Shown: piece after piece, positions 37,301 to 47,874 of the stretch
Position numbering within the stretch: position 1 is the first letter of the stretch
How the letters are laid out: every line of letters begins with the position of its first letter
DNA from: Burhinus oedicnemus
Lineage: Eukaryota; Chordata; Aves; Charadriiformes; Burhinidae
DNA length: 64,000 nucleotides
Assembly (NCBI GenBank): GCA_008921705.1
Contig: VFFE01007650.1
Coordinates: forward strand, 1,887,984 to 1,951,983
Reading direction: 5' to 3'
Made by a program: the position numbers and the translations under genes
The notes under the pieces: model-generated
The model's database searches: none
Told to the model about the DNA's origin: nothing
The model's input: the letters and a program-made list of their open reading frames with translations, nothing else

Positions 37301-37872
37301 CAGGGACAAGATAAATGGGCTGAAAGGTTGACTGAAAGTTGGCTGAACTGTTGTGCTCAGAGGGTTGTGATCAGCATCGTGAAGTCCAGATGAAGGCCAG
37401 TCACTAGTGGTGTGCTGCAGAGTTTAACACTGACACCGGTACTGTTTAACATCTTCATTAATTATCTGGATTATGGAACCCTCAGCAAGTCTGCAGACGT
37501 TACAAAATTGCAAGGAGCAACAGAGTTCAGAGAGACCTCAACAGGCCGGAGAAATTGGCCAGAAGGAGTCTCATGAAGTTCAACAAAGGGAAATGCGAAG
37601 TCCTGCACCTGAAGGGAAACACCAATACACAGTGGGGGCTGCCCAGCTGGAAAGCAGCTTGATAGAAAAGGGCCTGGGAGTCCTGGTGGACAATAAATTG
37701 ACCATGAGCCAGCAATATGCTGCAAAGAAGGTTTGAAGGGTACTTATCCTTGTGAATAAATACCTGCTGGGAGACAGCAAAGAAGACAGAGCTAGACTCT
37801 TCTTTGTGGGTCCCAGTGACAGGACAAGAGGCAATGGGCTCACTTTCCTGATCACTTTCATGAGGGATGTAA
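37301..37872 (+). mobile_element. CR1 LINE fragment with RT core, internally deleted
   Basis: Sense CR1 sequence from the ENWLN-CAQRVVIS region through PVLFNIFIN (GTACTGTTTAACATCTTCAT) to the degenerate catalytic block. Positions 37481-37510 read [10 protein letters not shown] where active copies have FADDTKL, so the second catalytic aspartate is lost. Further on are [24 protein letters not shown] and TMSQQ. The text then jumps near 37733 to a block resembling the SDRTRGNG region at 37811-37844, showing an internal deletion. Several frames are needed to read it, so it is a pseudogene fragment. No 8-bp tail is visible at its 3' side. Confidence 0.85.
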
Positions 37873-37911
37873 AAGGAATAAGCTTGCAAGTGATTTGAGT
37901 AACCTAGGCCT

Positions 37912-38500
37912 TGTTAGACTTTTAATACATTTTGGGAATAAGTATAGAATGGTTAAAGAATAGATGAAATTGTATAAGGTTGATTAATAGAATGTAGGTG
38001 CTTAAAACAATATTTTGAGACTTATGTAAGTGCTGCTCATTTATCCTCTGTACACCCCTGACCAAGGCTGGCCTAAAACCCAGTCAAGCTGAATCAATAG
38101 AATAGTGAATGTAGAATGTGATTCATCCACAATAAGCAATTTATAAAAGGGTAGATATTAAGAAGAGACATAGAGTAAGCATAAGTTAATGTAACATCTT
38201 GAGTTTTCTGAGAAGTCTATAGGAGGACTTTGATGGTGATTGTTTATACATGAGCTACAACTTCAGAAGAGGAACTGAAACAATGAGAACCAGCTCAGAC
38301 CTGGGAAAATTAATGAACTTTTGGAACTACTGAAGAATGAAGAACTGGGAGACTTTAAAGAAACGTTAAGAACTTTTCAAGTAGCAATATCTATTATGTA
38401 ATGTCATGTGTAATCATATATATAGGAGATGTATTTTGTTAACTCTGAGTTGATTAATAAAGCAAGCCTAGAGGTACCCACAGTCTGGTGAAAATCTTTA
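37912..38500 (+). mobile_element. LTR-like segment (candidate ERV LTR)
   Basis: Starting at TGTTAGAC (37912), the segment contains a TATA-like box TTATAAAAGG (38141-38150), a second TATATATA block near 38417-38424 and a polyadenylation signal AATAAA at 38456-38461, followed by a short U5-like stretch. No long frame is present. The arrangement TG start, TATA box, AATAAA and length near 600 bp suits an avian LTR. No matching CA end or target-site duplication was found, so the 3' boundary is a guess. It lies directly after the eroded CR1 fragment. A non-LTR origin is possible. Confidence 0.4.
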
Positions 38501-41500
38501 GCAGGGATCTGTTTGTCATGGGGTTGTGCAGGCTGGCAGCCCTGATGCCATTTGTGACTGAGTCAGAGCAAACTGATTTATTTCTGTAGGAGAAAGAACA
38601 GCATAAAAAGGATGCCACAAGTGGATGTCAGAAGTTGGTAATACTTTAGAACAATGTGGTAAAAAAAATCACAGCTCGTCATTGTGAGTTCCATGTATTG
38701 TGGAATGCAAAGCAATATTGTTTGTATTAGGAATATTGAGAACATCATATATATTATGTGTGAATCTTGTTTATTGCTGTGTAATTTTCATAGGAATCAG
38801 TTATATCTTTGTGATATTTTTTCTTTTCAAAGAGCTTTATTGGAAAATGTCAAATAACTTAGGATGAGGGGTAAACTAGCTGGACATCCCTCAACCATGT
38901 TTCTTGAAAAGTCTTGTTGAATTTTGTCAATGGTTTTAGATTTACTGCTGTTGTTGTTCATTTATATGCTTCTGAAAAAAATCCCTTAGGAAACAGTTGG
39001 GCAGAAAGTAAGGAAGAGAATCAATAAAATTTTAATAATAGTAATTTCCTAGAATTGACATACAGGTTAATACAGTGGGGTTTATTGTTGTTAGTTTTTG
39101 GTGTGGTTATTTTAAACTGTGTTCTCTCTTTCTAAATGTGTAGTAACTGGTAAAGCAAATAGGGTATTATGAAAAAATTGGCTGGCATTAATCTAAGTTA
39201 CCTTAAAAATACTGTTAAACATGTGTAAAGGTCAATGAATAAAACTTCCTACATTTTAGACACTGACTTGTTCAGACTCTGGAAAGATGGCGATATTTGT
39301 TTTCTCTGATAGCACCAATCATCTATTAGATATTAGAATTTGATATGAATTCATCAGGATTTAATACATATGACAAACTAAATAATCCAGATATAGACCT
39401 CAGTATAGGAATTTTCTAAACCTTGTTTTTAGACCAATTTGAATTCTGCCATCTATATGCATTTGAATTTCTATTGGTCTTGTGAAAATTGGACAAATAA
39501 AATGCAAAATGCAGATCTGTGGTGTATGGTAAAGTACAGCCCATCATGTGATGATGACCAGCTTAGTGTCAAACAACACCTGATATGTTGATTTTTAAAA
39601 CTAGATCTAGGAATTAATACATTTAGAAAAAGTAATTATAGGAGAGTATTTAGAACTAAATTATTGAAAACAGTCCATGTATTAATCCAGTAGAGATTTG
39701 TTACTTTCAACTATGTAACACTTCCAAGTAAATATATCTTCATATTAGAAATAGTTCCTTTCTCTAAGAATTGTCTTAAAGCATTTAATAATCACAATGA
39801 ATTAAATTTGACTGCTCTGCAGTTTTCAGGCTGTGTTGTAGTGGCCAGTGGTCTGCATTGATCATGTGGGGCTGGATCCTTGAAAAATGCTTATATTTTT
39901 GTAATGTTTATGTAAAGCAAACACTATTTCTTTGTTTCTACCAGATAAATTACATCTAAACATGCTGTTAAATGGTACCCTAATTGTTTAAGTCACTGAT
40001 GTGGCAGAGAAGGTATGTGATTTAAGGCCAGGCTGGGAAGTCATCTAAGAGCAGGAAGGATACATGTACAGCGTACACATATAATGTACCACAGGAAAAA
40101 AATTGATAAATTATGTATATTTGGACTGTATTTTGAATGTAATGTAACTTTGAATAAATTGCTCCATAATTAGTTTGTTTTCCTTCTTACTTGAAGTAGC
40201 ACAATGTGGTAATTACTGAGGATAGTTGTTAGTCCCTGTCTTTCTTTTACTGGTGAGCTTGACGGAATTGTTTGATCAAGAGATATACTGCATATTCAGA
40301 AAATTAGAGTATAACATAAACCTGCTGGTGAACTTGTTTTTCCGTAGGAGATTTCATGCTCATGTTATTTCACTGGCAAAGAAAGTCCATCATGTTACTA
40401 CTGTAAATACGTTTTGCTCCTACCTATAAGGTCTCTTACAGTCATGCTCAATTTTATCTGTATGATTGCATTCATTATTTTTCAAAGCACAAAATTCTGG
40501 CTCACTTGATCAGCTTGAAAGATTAGTTTTTAACCTCTTTAAGGAATTCTGTTCACTCAGATGAGTTGTTCACAAACTTGTAAGTTTAAACAAAAAATTA
40601 ATAGGATTATAATTAGCTGTGCTTTTTAAGTGCCTTGCAGAGTTGACTGGGAATTGCTCTTTTGCCGATGTACTATCAGTATGACCTCGGAAAGCAGTTC
40701 CTTGTTGATGCTGTGAGTGTCCGTGGTCTGCGTGGAGCTGTCGGATGCAGCTGGGTGCGTTGCGCTGACTGCTGCAGGGGACAGAGGAGCAGAGAGTTTG
40801 TATTCTCAGGACAGCAGATGGCACTTCTTGCTGTGGTACCATTCCTTGAAATAACCTATTCATTCCTGCAAGCTTTCATTTTGCTTTTCATTTTTATAGT
40901 CTACCCATGGAGATTTGAAGGCTAAGTCTGCCCATCTTAGGTATAGTCTAAGGCTTTGTAATATATTAGAAAGAAAGGCAAGGGACAGCTGCAATTCAGC
41001 TTTCTTTGCCCTCTGAGAGTAAGAGTAATACAGTTACTATTTTTTTTTGTTCTATGAATCCGTAGAAAAATGAGTGTGTTTTGTCCCTCTGAACTATGTA
41101 CTTGTCCTTTGAAGGTAAGGACTGCAGACTTTTTCAAAGTGTATCTCCTTTGACCATACAAAATCCTTGTAACTGGTTAAAAAAGTGGCAGATTGCCTTT
41201 AAAGACATTTTTCAAAACAACAGTAGTACATTTGAGGAGCATATTTGTTTATGTACCTTTTGACTTAGTCTTTCAGCTTTTCACCACAGCCGAAAGAGTG
41301 AGAAAGGTACTTAAGAAGTTTAGTGAAAGCTGAGTTTCTCTTGAAATTGCTTATTTCATTAGCTGAACACAAAGTCAGTAAATACTATGAAACTAAAACC
41401 AGAGGAGTTGACAACACTTTCTTTTTACCCTTGTTTAGATTTCTGGATTAGTTCTTTTGTAGCATCTTGTTTACTGAGAAATGCAAGGGCAGTATGGATT

Positions 41501-43164
41501 CAAGTTTAGGATTTAGGTTTTGTTTAAAACAAGCAAAAACTTGTTTCACTTTTTTCCTTACAAAGCCAGCAGGGAATGGCAGATTGACAGTGGAGATTAT
41601 TTCTTTTCTCAATATATGAATCGTATACGATAAGTAACAAGAAAATGGCCTACTACTCCTCTCAAGTTGCAACTTTGGGCTGTGTACTATTTACAATGGA
41701 ACAAGAACAAAAAGGTTGCAGCTTTAGACAGAGGAAAGAAACAATTCATCATAGTAGCAACAGTATGGGATGTCAAAGGTTATCTGTTGGGTAAGAGTGG
41801 ATATAAATACGCAAATATAAAATAGATGAGAGAAAAAATAATTTTATTGGATTTTTTAAAAAGAATTACATTGTATCTTACAGTGTAAATAATACGTATG
41901 TACACAGATGCACAGTGCTTAAAAATTATATATGCTTAAATTTGAAGGCACTGAAATTATCTGTTTTCTGACTTTCTTGGTTACAGGTTTATCTTGAGCT
42001 TTCCATTTAGTAGAAATATTAATTCTGGAAGAACAGTACTTTCTGTAGCACCTTTAAAACTCAAAAGCTATGATGTTGACTTACACATATTCCTAGTTTT
42101 AGCTCTAGATTCTAGCTTCATTCAACTGTTTTTGAGGAAGTGCTTCTTCTGCCTGAAAATGCAGATGAGGGAATATGTCTGCTCTGGTGGGACTTCAGTA
42201 GAAACAGGTGGGTTTCTAAGCAGACCCAGTGACCACATCAGTGTCTCTCCAGCTACTTCGTCTCACCTGTAGGACAGCCCAGGAGACCTGGATTCTCAAA
42301 ACTCAACAATTTACTATGAGTTACCCTTACTTAGTATGCAAAGCATAAAATAAAATTGCCCAGGTGACCAGCTGGCTAACTCTATTTTCAGTTGTCCTTT
42401 AATTTGCTAAGCTAGTGAAGTCACAAACTGAGCTTACAGGAGAACCGTGCTTATTCTGATATCAATGGCCTTTCTTTTTTTCCAAGAGGTACACTACGTA
42501 GCATTGAGGGACGACTGCAAATTGGTGTTACATATTTGTATCACGGAACAGTAGGATGACATGAGATGACAGCAGGCAACAGAAGAAAATGCAAGGGCTA
42601 ATACCCCTACTTGAATAGGCCCAAGGTCCTGGATTTCAGTGTTCTTTGGATGGATCTACTCCCCCAAGAACACTAGGTACATTGTTTACCCCTTGAAGAT
42701 GAAGAAGTAAGGGGGACTGTTGGTTATCTTTTCAACTTGCCAGTGGGTGGAACAGGCCCCTCAAATGCAGATTTACTGCCATTGCAGGAGAATAGCCTAA
42801 CTCATTGTACAGGCTATGTTTGCCATTTCCAGTCTACCAGAAGAAAACACTTGCAAGGGCTAGGTTAGATAAAACTCATTTTGTAGAGGTTTGGGTTGTT
42901 GGGTTTTTTGCTGGAAAAAGGAAGGAATCAAATGATACGACCATAAACGAGTACCTGGCTTCTAGAGTGCCTGAGAAGTACACTGCGAATCAACCTGTCC
43001 CAAGGCATAACATTTCAAATCACCTAGGTAAATTATATATCAGAAAGATGGTGGTTCCTTTGAAATCTGTGATGTTGTATGACACGAACATACTTTGTTA
43101 TTTAATAATTACACCATAGCAACATCCAGAGGCCTGACCTATAGTACTAAGTGTGATGATAACT
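38501..43164. other. 4.7-kb stretch with no gene recognised
   Basis: No coding gene, RNA gene or confident repeat was identified. Minus-strand frames at 40570-40863, 40937-41161 and 41448-41672 were looked at for splice context and nothing convincing was found. Confidence 0.5.
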
Positions 43165-43660
43165 TAAAAATTGTTTGAAGTAGAGGTCTTTCTAGCCCAA
43201 TGTCCTACTTTCAAGAGCTTTTTTAAGAGCAAAAGGGGTTCTGCAAGAACCCACCGTCAGTTAATGTTTCCTATTAAGTACTAGTAGGAAACAATTTTTA
43301 TGTCTTAGATCGTAGAGGTATAAAGTTCATGCATCCTCTAAAACACTTCTTTTAAAAATAGATTTACTGCTACACATTTAATATTGGTGTTACTAATAGG
43401 ACTTTGCAATACTTTTTTAGCATTGCTAAATTTATGTTTTCAGTGATATCAACTGACAATTAGTTTCACAATGTGATTGTACATTGTATGGAAAATTATT
43501 TTCGTATTGAAATTTTATTTCCTAGCCACCTTTTAATTTCTATGACTAGCTGTTGTTCTTTTACTCTAAACAGGGCAAATAAATAGAAATTTCTAATAGA
43601 TCTTCTGTGTAGAAATCATAGTTTTGCATATTTTATCATGCTCACTTCTGCTGTCATTAG
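43165..43660 (-). mobile_element. Possible very old CR1/L3-like LINE tail, antisense
   Basis: Phrases such as AGGTCTTTCTAGCCCAATGTCCTAC at the left and TTAATTTCTATGACTAGCTGTTGTTCTT, CAAATAAATAG, CTAATAGATCTTCTG and TCATAGTTTTGCATATTTTATCATGCTC at the right follow the order remembered for antisense 3' ends of ancient amniote CR1/L3 copies. These usually read TAGCCCAGTATCCTG near the tail and GACCTCTATCAT at the far end. Divergence is extreme and much of the middle is unalignable by eye. It is listed as a candidate. Confidence 0.35.
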
Positions 43661-44026
43661 TGAAAAGATTTAAAATTTTCTTTTAAATATTCAGTCATGT
43701 GCCCCTTTTAATATGAGTTGTATGTTCCTGGAAAACTCCCTTCTTCTCCATTAATTTTGAGACTAGATAATGACCATCTAACTGAGGGTGAGCCACTGCT
43801 TGCTGTTATTGTATTATAACAATTTTGGAATTATTTTTTATCCCATTCATTAGTAATCTTGTTAAATATTTCCTTTGCTTCTGATTACTGCTGCACACTG
43901 GGTGGAAATCTTAACTAAGTAGTGTGCAATGATGTTCATGTCTACTTTCTAAGCTGCAATCATTACTTTAAAAACCTAAGTGGTTTAAATATTTAATTGT
44001 TTCACCTCTAATATTTGCTTTCATTG

Positions 44027-44387
44027 TGTCCTGGTTCCGGTGGGGATAGGGCTAATTTTCTGGCCTGGGACACAGGTATTCCATACCACCTGACGCCATG
44101 CCCAGTCCATAAAAGGGAGCTGGCCTGGAGGAGGGGGAGGCAGGCGTGGTTCGGGAGCGGGCTGGGGCTGTGCGGTCCGGTCGGTGAGCGTCGGTACAGT
44201 AACCCTGTGTGTGCATCCCTCCGTCAGTTGTTGTTGTTGTTTTCCTCCTTCGTTTGCTGTTGCGTTAAACTGCCTTTATCTCAACCCATGAGTTTTGCCT
44301 CTTTCTTCAGATTTTCCCCCACCGCCCTCGGGGGTTGAGCCAGCGGCTGCGTGGTTCTTTGTTGCCGGCTGAGGCCAAACCATGACA
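44027..44387 (+). mobile_element. Solo ERV LTR, 361 bp, with 5-bp target-site duplication CATTG
   Basis: The element begins TGTCCTGGTTCC and ends CCAAACCATGACA, the TG...CA termini of an LTR. CATTG flanks it on both sides (44022-44026 and 44388-44392), a direct record of integration. A 5-bp duplication is typical of class III (ERVL-type) elements. Inside are a TATA-like box ATAAAAGG (44109-44116), a GTT-rich tract (44226-44241), CTTTATCTCAACCCATGAG (U5-type) and high CpG content compared with the surroundings. No internal viral sequence adjoins either end, so it arose by LTR-LTR recombination. It is shorter than the avian LTR family it resembles, so it may carry an internal deletion. The plus frame at 44015-44338 runs through it and is not a gene. 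Confidence 0.85.
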
Positions 44388-45054
44388 CATTGGTAGGGAC
44401 ATTCATTTATCATTATGATTCACGTCACTTGTTCAGGTCTTTTGAAGGCTTTTCACATTACTTTCTGATTCTAACAGAAGTATTCTATCTCACTACAAAC
44501 TTAGCTGCCTCAATATTCCCCCTTGCCACACTTCTAGATCACTTACACATATATTAAAGAATACCAAACATGGTACAGAAGGTAAAGATACATCATCATC
44601 AGGTTTTAATGATGGAGTGAATATAATGTTGTTGAATCCTCTGCTTTCATTAACAATTCCTACCTAGTCATTGACTGATGAATTTTTTTGTCTTTAGCCT
44701 TTCAAGGCTTCCTGTGGATCCCTTGTCAAAGTCTTCCAGAACAAAAAATACTTTCAAGAGCTCAGTGATGCTAAGGACCTGGCAACATATTGGTGATTTT
44801 TTTGGGGTCTCCCTCTGCATTTTTACTAATACTCCAGAGCTATTAATTAGTAAAATCAGTATGTCAGGAAAGGAAAGGAAAAAACTATCTAATGAAGAGC
44901 TTTATATATCAATAAAACATGATGTATGTAATTAGGTACTGTAACAAATTAGTTGTTTTGGTGGGTTTATAAATGCACATTTAAAAAATAAATGTATGTA
45001 TAGACTTTCCATATCACCACATATCTAAATCTTCTTGCAAGTATAAATTTGGAT

Positions 45055-45194
45055 CTGAAAATCCAGGTAGCCTCACTTTCACAAGCCCTGGTCCTCATGG
45101 GGAACTTCAGCCACCCTGATATCTGTTGGAGGGACAAAACAACAGGGCATAAGCAATCCAGGAAGTTCCTGGAATGCATCAGCAATAACTTCAT
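45055..45194 (+). mobile_element. CR1 LINE, endonuclease C-terminal piece (left part of a split copy)
   Basis: Encodes IQVASLSQALVLMGNFSHP and then DICWRD, HKQSRKFLECISNNF, corresponding to the end of the CR1 apurinic endonuclease domain, where intact copies have GDFNHPDICW. Here D and N of that motif are changed (GNFS). The piece stops at 45194, where an antisense CR1 tail begins, and the same element most likely resumes at 45357 after the nested insertion and the assembly gap. Confidence 0.85.
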
Positions 45195-45336
45195 GGAATC
45201 ACAGAATCACGGAATTTTCAGAGTGGGAAGGGACCTCTAGAGATCATCTAGTCCAACTCCCCTGCTGACACAGGAATGCCTAGAGCACATTCCTCAGGAC
45301 TGCATCCAGGCGGGTCTTGAAAATCTCCAGAGAAGG
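45195..45336 (-). mobile_element. CR1 LINE 3' end, antisense, nested in a sense CR1
   Basis: Opens with the tail TGGAATCACAGAATCACGG, then GAGTGGGAAGGGACCTCTAGAGATCATCTAGTCCAACTCCCCTGC and CAGGCGGGTCTTGAAAATCTCCAGAGAAGG, all standard antisense CR1 3' wording. It lies between two parts of a sense-oriented CR1, so it inserted later. It is cut off by the run of N, so its true 5' truncation point is unknown. Confidence 0.9.
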
Positions 45337-45356
45337 NNNNNNNNNNNNNNNNNNNN
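45337..45356. other. Assembly gap, 20 N
   Basis: Twenty undetermined bases. The true length is unknown; the break falls inside a pair of nested, mutually similar CR1 copies, a typical site for assembly collapse. An open frame reading through it (45317-45508) is meaningless. Confidence 0.99.
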
Positions 45357-46971
45357 CTCCAAGCTCAGGAGCGATGCATCCCAACAAAGAGGAAGTCAGG
45401 CAAAAATGCCAGGAGGCCTGCATGGATGAACAAGGAGCTCCTGGACAAACTCAAACAGAAAAAGGAAATCTACAGAGCTTGGGAGCAAGGACAGGTAGGG
45501 GATTATAGAGATATTTGTCTGAGCAGCCAGGGATCAGATTAGGAAAGCCAAAGCCCAGACAGAGTTAAACCTGGCCAGAGACATCAAGGGCAACAAGAAA
45601 AGCTTCTATAAGTATGTCAGTGACAAAAGGAAAACTAAGGAAACTGTGGGCCCTCTCTGGAAGGAAACAGGTGACCTGGTTACCTGGGATATGGAGAAGG
45701 CTGAGGTACTCAATGACTTTTTTGCCTCTGTCTTCACTGGCACTCTAGCCACACCACTCAAGTCACAGAAGGCAAAGGCAGGGACTGGGAGAATGAGGAA
45801 CTGCCCACTGTAGAAGACCAGGTCTGAGACCAGCTGAGGAACCTGAAGGTGCACAAATCCATGGGACCTGGTGACATACATCCATGGCTCCTGATGTAAC
45901 TGGTGGATGAAGTTGCAAAGCCACTATGTGTCATATTTGAGAAGTCATGGCAGTCCAGTGAAGTTCCCACTGACTGGAAACGGGGAAACATAACGCCCTT
46001 TTTTAAAAAGGGAAAAAAGGAAGACCTGGGGAACGATAGGGTGGTCAGTCTCACCTCTGTGCCCAGCAAGATCATGGAGCAGATCCTCCTGGAAACTCTG
46101 CTAAGGCACCTGGAAAATAAGGAGGTGATTGGTGACAGCCAACATGGCTTCACTAAAGGCAAATTGTGCCTGACTAATTTGGTGGCCTTCTACAACAAGG
46201 TTACAGTGTTGCTGGATAAGGAGAGAGCAACAGATGTCATCTACCTGGACTTGTGCAAAGCATGACATCCTGGTCTCTAAATTGGAGAGACATGGATTCG
46301 ACAGATGGATCACTTGGTGGATAAGGAATTGGCTGAATGGTCACACTCAAAGAGTTGCAGTCAACAGCTCGATGACCAAGTGGACAGCAGTGATGAGTGG
46401 TATTCCTCAGGGGTTGGAACTGGGACCGGTACTATTTAACATCTTTGTTGGTGACATGGATGTTGGGACTGAGTGCACCCTCAGCAAGTTTGCCTATGAC
46501 ACCAAGCTGTGTGGAGCGGTTGACACACTGGAGGGAAGGGATGCTATCCAGAGGGACCTGGACAGGCTTGAGAGGTGGGCCTGTGCAAACAAGAAGTTCA
46601 ATAAGGCCAAATGCAAGGTCCTGTACGTGAGTCGAGGCAATTCCAAACACAAATAGAGGCTGGGCAGAGAACGGATTGAGAGCAGCCCTGCCAAGGAGGA
46701 CTTGGGGGTGTTGGTGGATGAGAAGCTCAACATTAGCCAGCAATGCTAGGGCAGATTTACATTAGATATTAGGAAGAAATTCTTTACTGTGAGGGTGGTG
46801 AAACACTGACACAGGCTGCCCAGTAAAGCTGTGGATGCCTCATTCCTGGAGATGTTCAAGGCCAGGATGGATGGAGCTTTGAGCAACGAGGTCTAGTGGG
46901 GGGTGTCCCTGTCCGTGGCAGGGGGGTTGGAAGTAAGGTTCCTTCCAACTCTAACCATTCTATGATTCTGC
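45357..46971 (+). mobile_element. CR1 LINE, ORF2 pseudogene (RT domain) through 3' tail (right part of split copy)
   Basis: This is the longest CR1 in the window. The linker region and RT follow in order: [66 protein letters not shown] (motif A), [30 protein letters not shown] (motif B) and [10 protein letters not shown] (motif C). Lesions are several. About 17 bases are missing after LDLCKA at 46261, removing the rest of motif A and shifting frame. Motif C reads FAYD (46489-46500) instead of FADD. A TAG sits at 46654-46656. Near 46746 the text jumps from SQQC to a FTLDIRKKFFTVRVV block, an internal deletion of a few hundred bases. The 3' UTR ends with ATTCTATGATTCTG. The element cannot encode an active RT. 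Confidence 0.93.
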
Positions 46972-46980
46972 AAAATATAC

Positions 46981-47166
46981 CTATACCAGAAGTATCTTCA
47001 TCAAATCCTTGAATAAGAATTGCACCTGTAATATATACAATACAAGGAAAAAAACTAGGCTCGTCAAATTTGTTTAGTCTAATTTCAAATGTTTCTGGCA
47101 CTGTTCTAAGAATATAGTTGCTAGCATCTCGTGCTCCTTTTTGAAAGTACAGTTGAGATCCTTGTA
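46981..47166 (-). CDS. Candidate internal exon (61 codons), unrecognised protein
   Basis: On the minus strand an open segment of 186 nt lies between an acceptor-like TTTTGCTGGCTTCATTAG and a donor-like ATAG|GTATAT. It begins with 2 nt and ends with 1 nt of split codons (phase 1 to phase 1). The 61 residues start QGSQLYFQKGARDASNYILR and end GFDEDTSGI, with many Gly, Asp and Glu and few runs, unlike typical frames from AT-rich noncoding DNA. The next candidate exon upstream (47735-47874) ends in the complementary phase. A CR1 tail begins only ten bases beyond the donor, so if real the CR1 sits antisense in the following intron. No family was recognised and no start, stop or other exon could be attached with confidence. 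A chance frame remains possible. Confidence 0.35.
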
Positions 47167-47734
47167 CTAATGAAGCCAGCAAAAGTCAAGTTGTGTTGAT
47201 TTCATTTGGGCAAGTGTTTCATTCTCTAAGCTTAAAACCTGTAGGAGTTTTATGCTATCAGTAAATTTGTCTTTTATTTTGAAGGAAAGTAGAGTAGATA
47301 AAGGGAGTATTATGCAACTTTGAAGAAGAAGGAACAGTTAATGAAAAAATAAGTACAGAAGATACTCAGCAAGAAAAGAAAAAGATTGAATGAATGAATA
47401 CATTTCTGTGTATTCATATGTAGTTAGAAATGTTATCCGTATCTGGAATATAACAAACAAAATGTACAGAGAAAGCTGAGAAGACATGAACAAAGAGATT
47501 CAAGGTACAAACACTTCCAAAATGTTTATTTTGGAGAAGCCTCTGAGTAATAGAGACAGAAAAAGATAACTCTTGTGCTTTTCCTCATTAAGAACTGCAG
47601 ACTGAGTAAGACTGCCAGAATAGGAAAAGAGAGAACATGCAGTGCTTAACAGCTGTGCTTTTTTCCTCAAAGTGGGGAATATCCTTATATGACACCTTCT
47701 GCCCCTCCATGTTGTCTGAAAGGACTGTACTCAC

Positions 47735-47874
47735 GTAATCTAAATCTTATATAAATCCCTAACAAATATTTTCTATTCCCCAGAAACTTGAGAAGTTCAT
47801 AAGTAAACTGCTGCTTTTCTTCAGGGGGGCTGATTGCAATTTCTGTTAGTCTCGCCTTGATACTCTTTTTTGTA
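47735..47874 (-). CDS. Candidate internal exon (46 codons), unrecognised protein
   Basis: A 140-nt minus-strand open segment follows a pyrimidine-rich acceptor (CCTTCCATAATTTTTATGTCATTCAG) and ends at a perfect consensus donor GATTAC|GTGAGT. It starts with 1 nt (previous exon phase 2) and leaves 1 nt (C). Joined to the next candidate exon, which begins TA, this gives a CTA leucine codon and keeps the frame open across a 568-bp intron (47167-47734). Visible residues include ARLTEIAISPPEEKQQFTYE and ELLKFLGNRKYLLGIYIRF. No domain was recognised. Splice-site quality and phase agreement are the evidence; conservation is untested. Confidence 0.38.

Noticed and set aside
45317..45508. Open frame spanning the N run
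   Set aside because: The frame is created by translating undetermined bases and joins two CR1 copies of opposite orientation.
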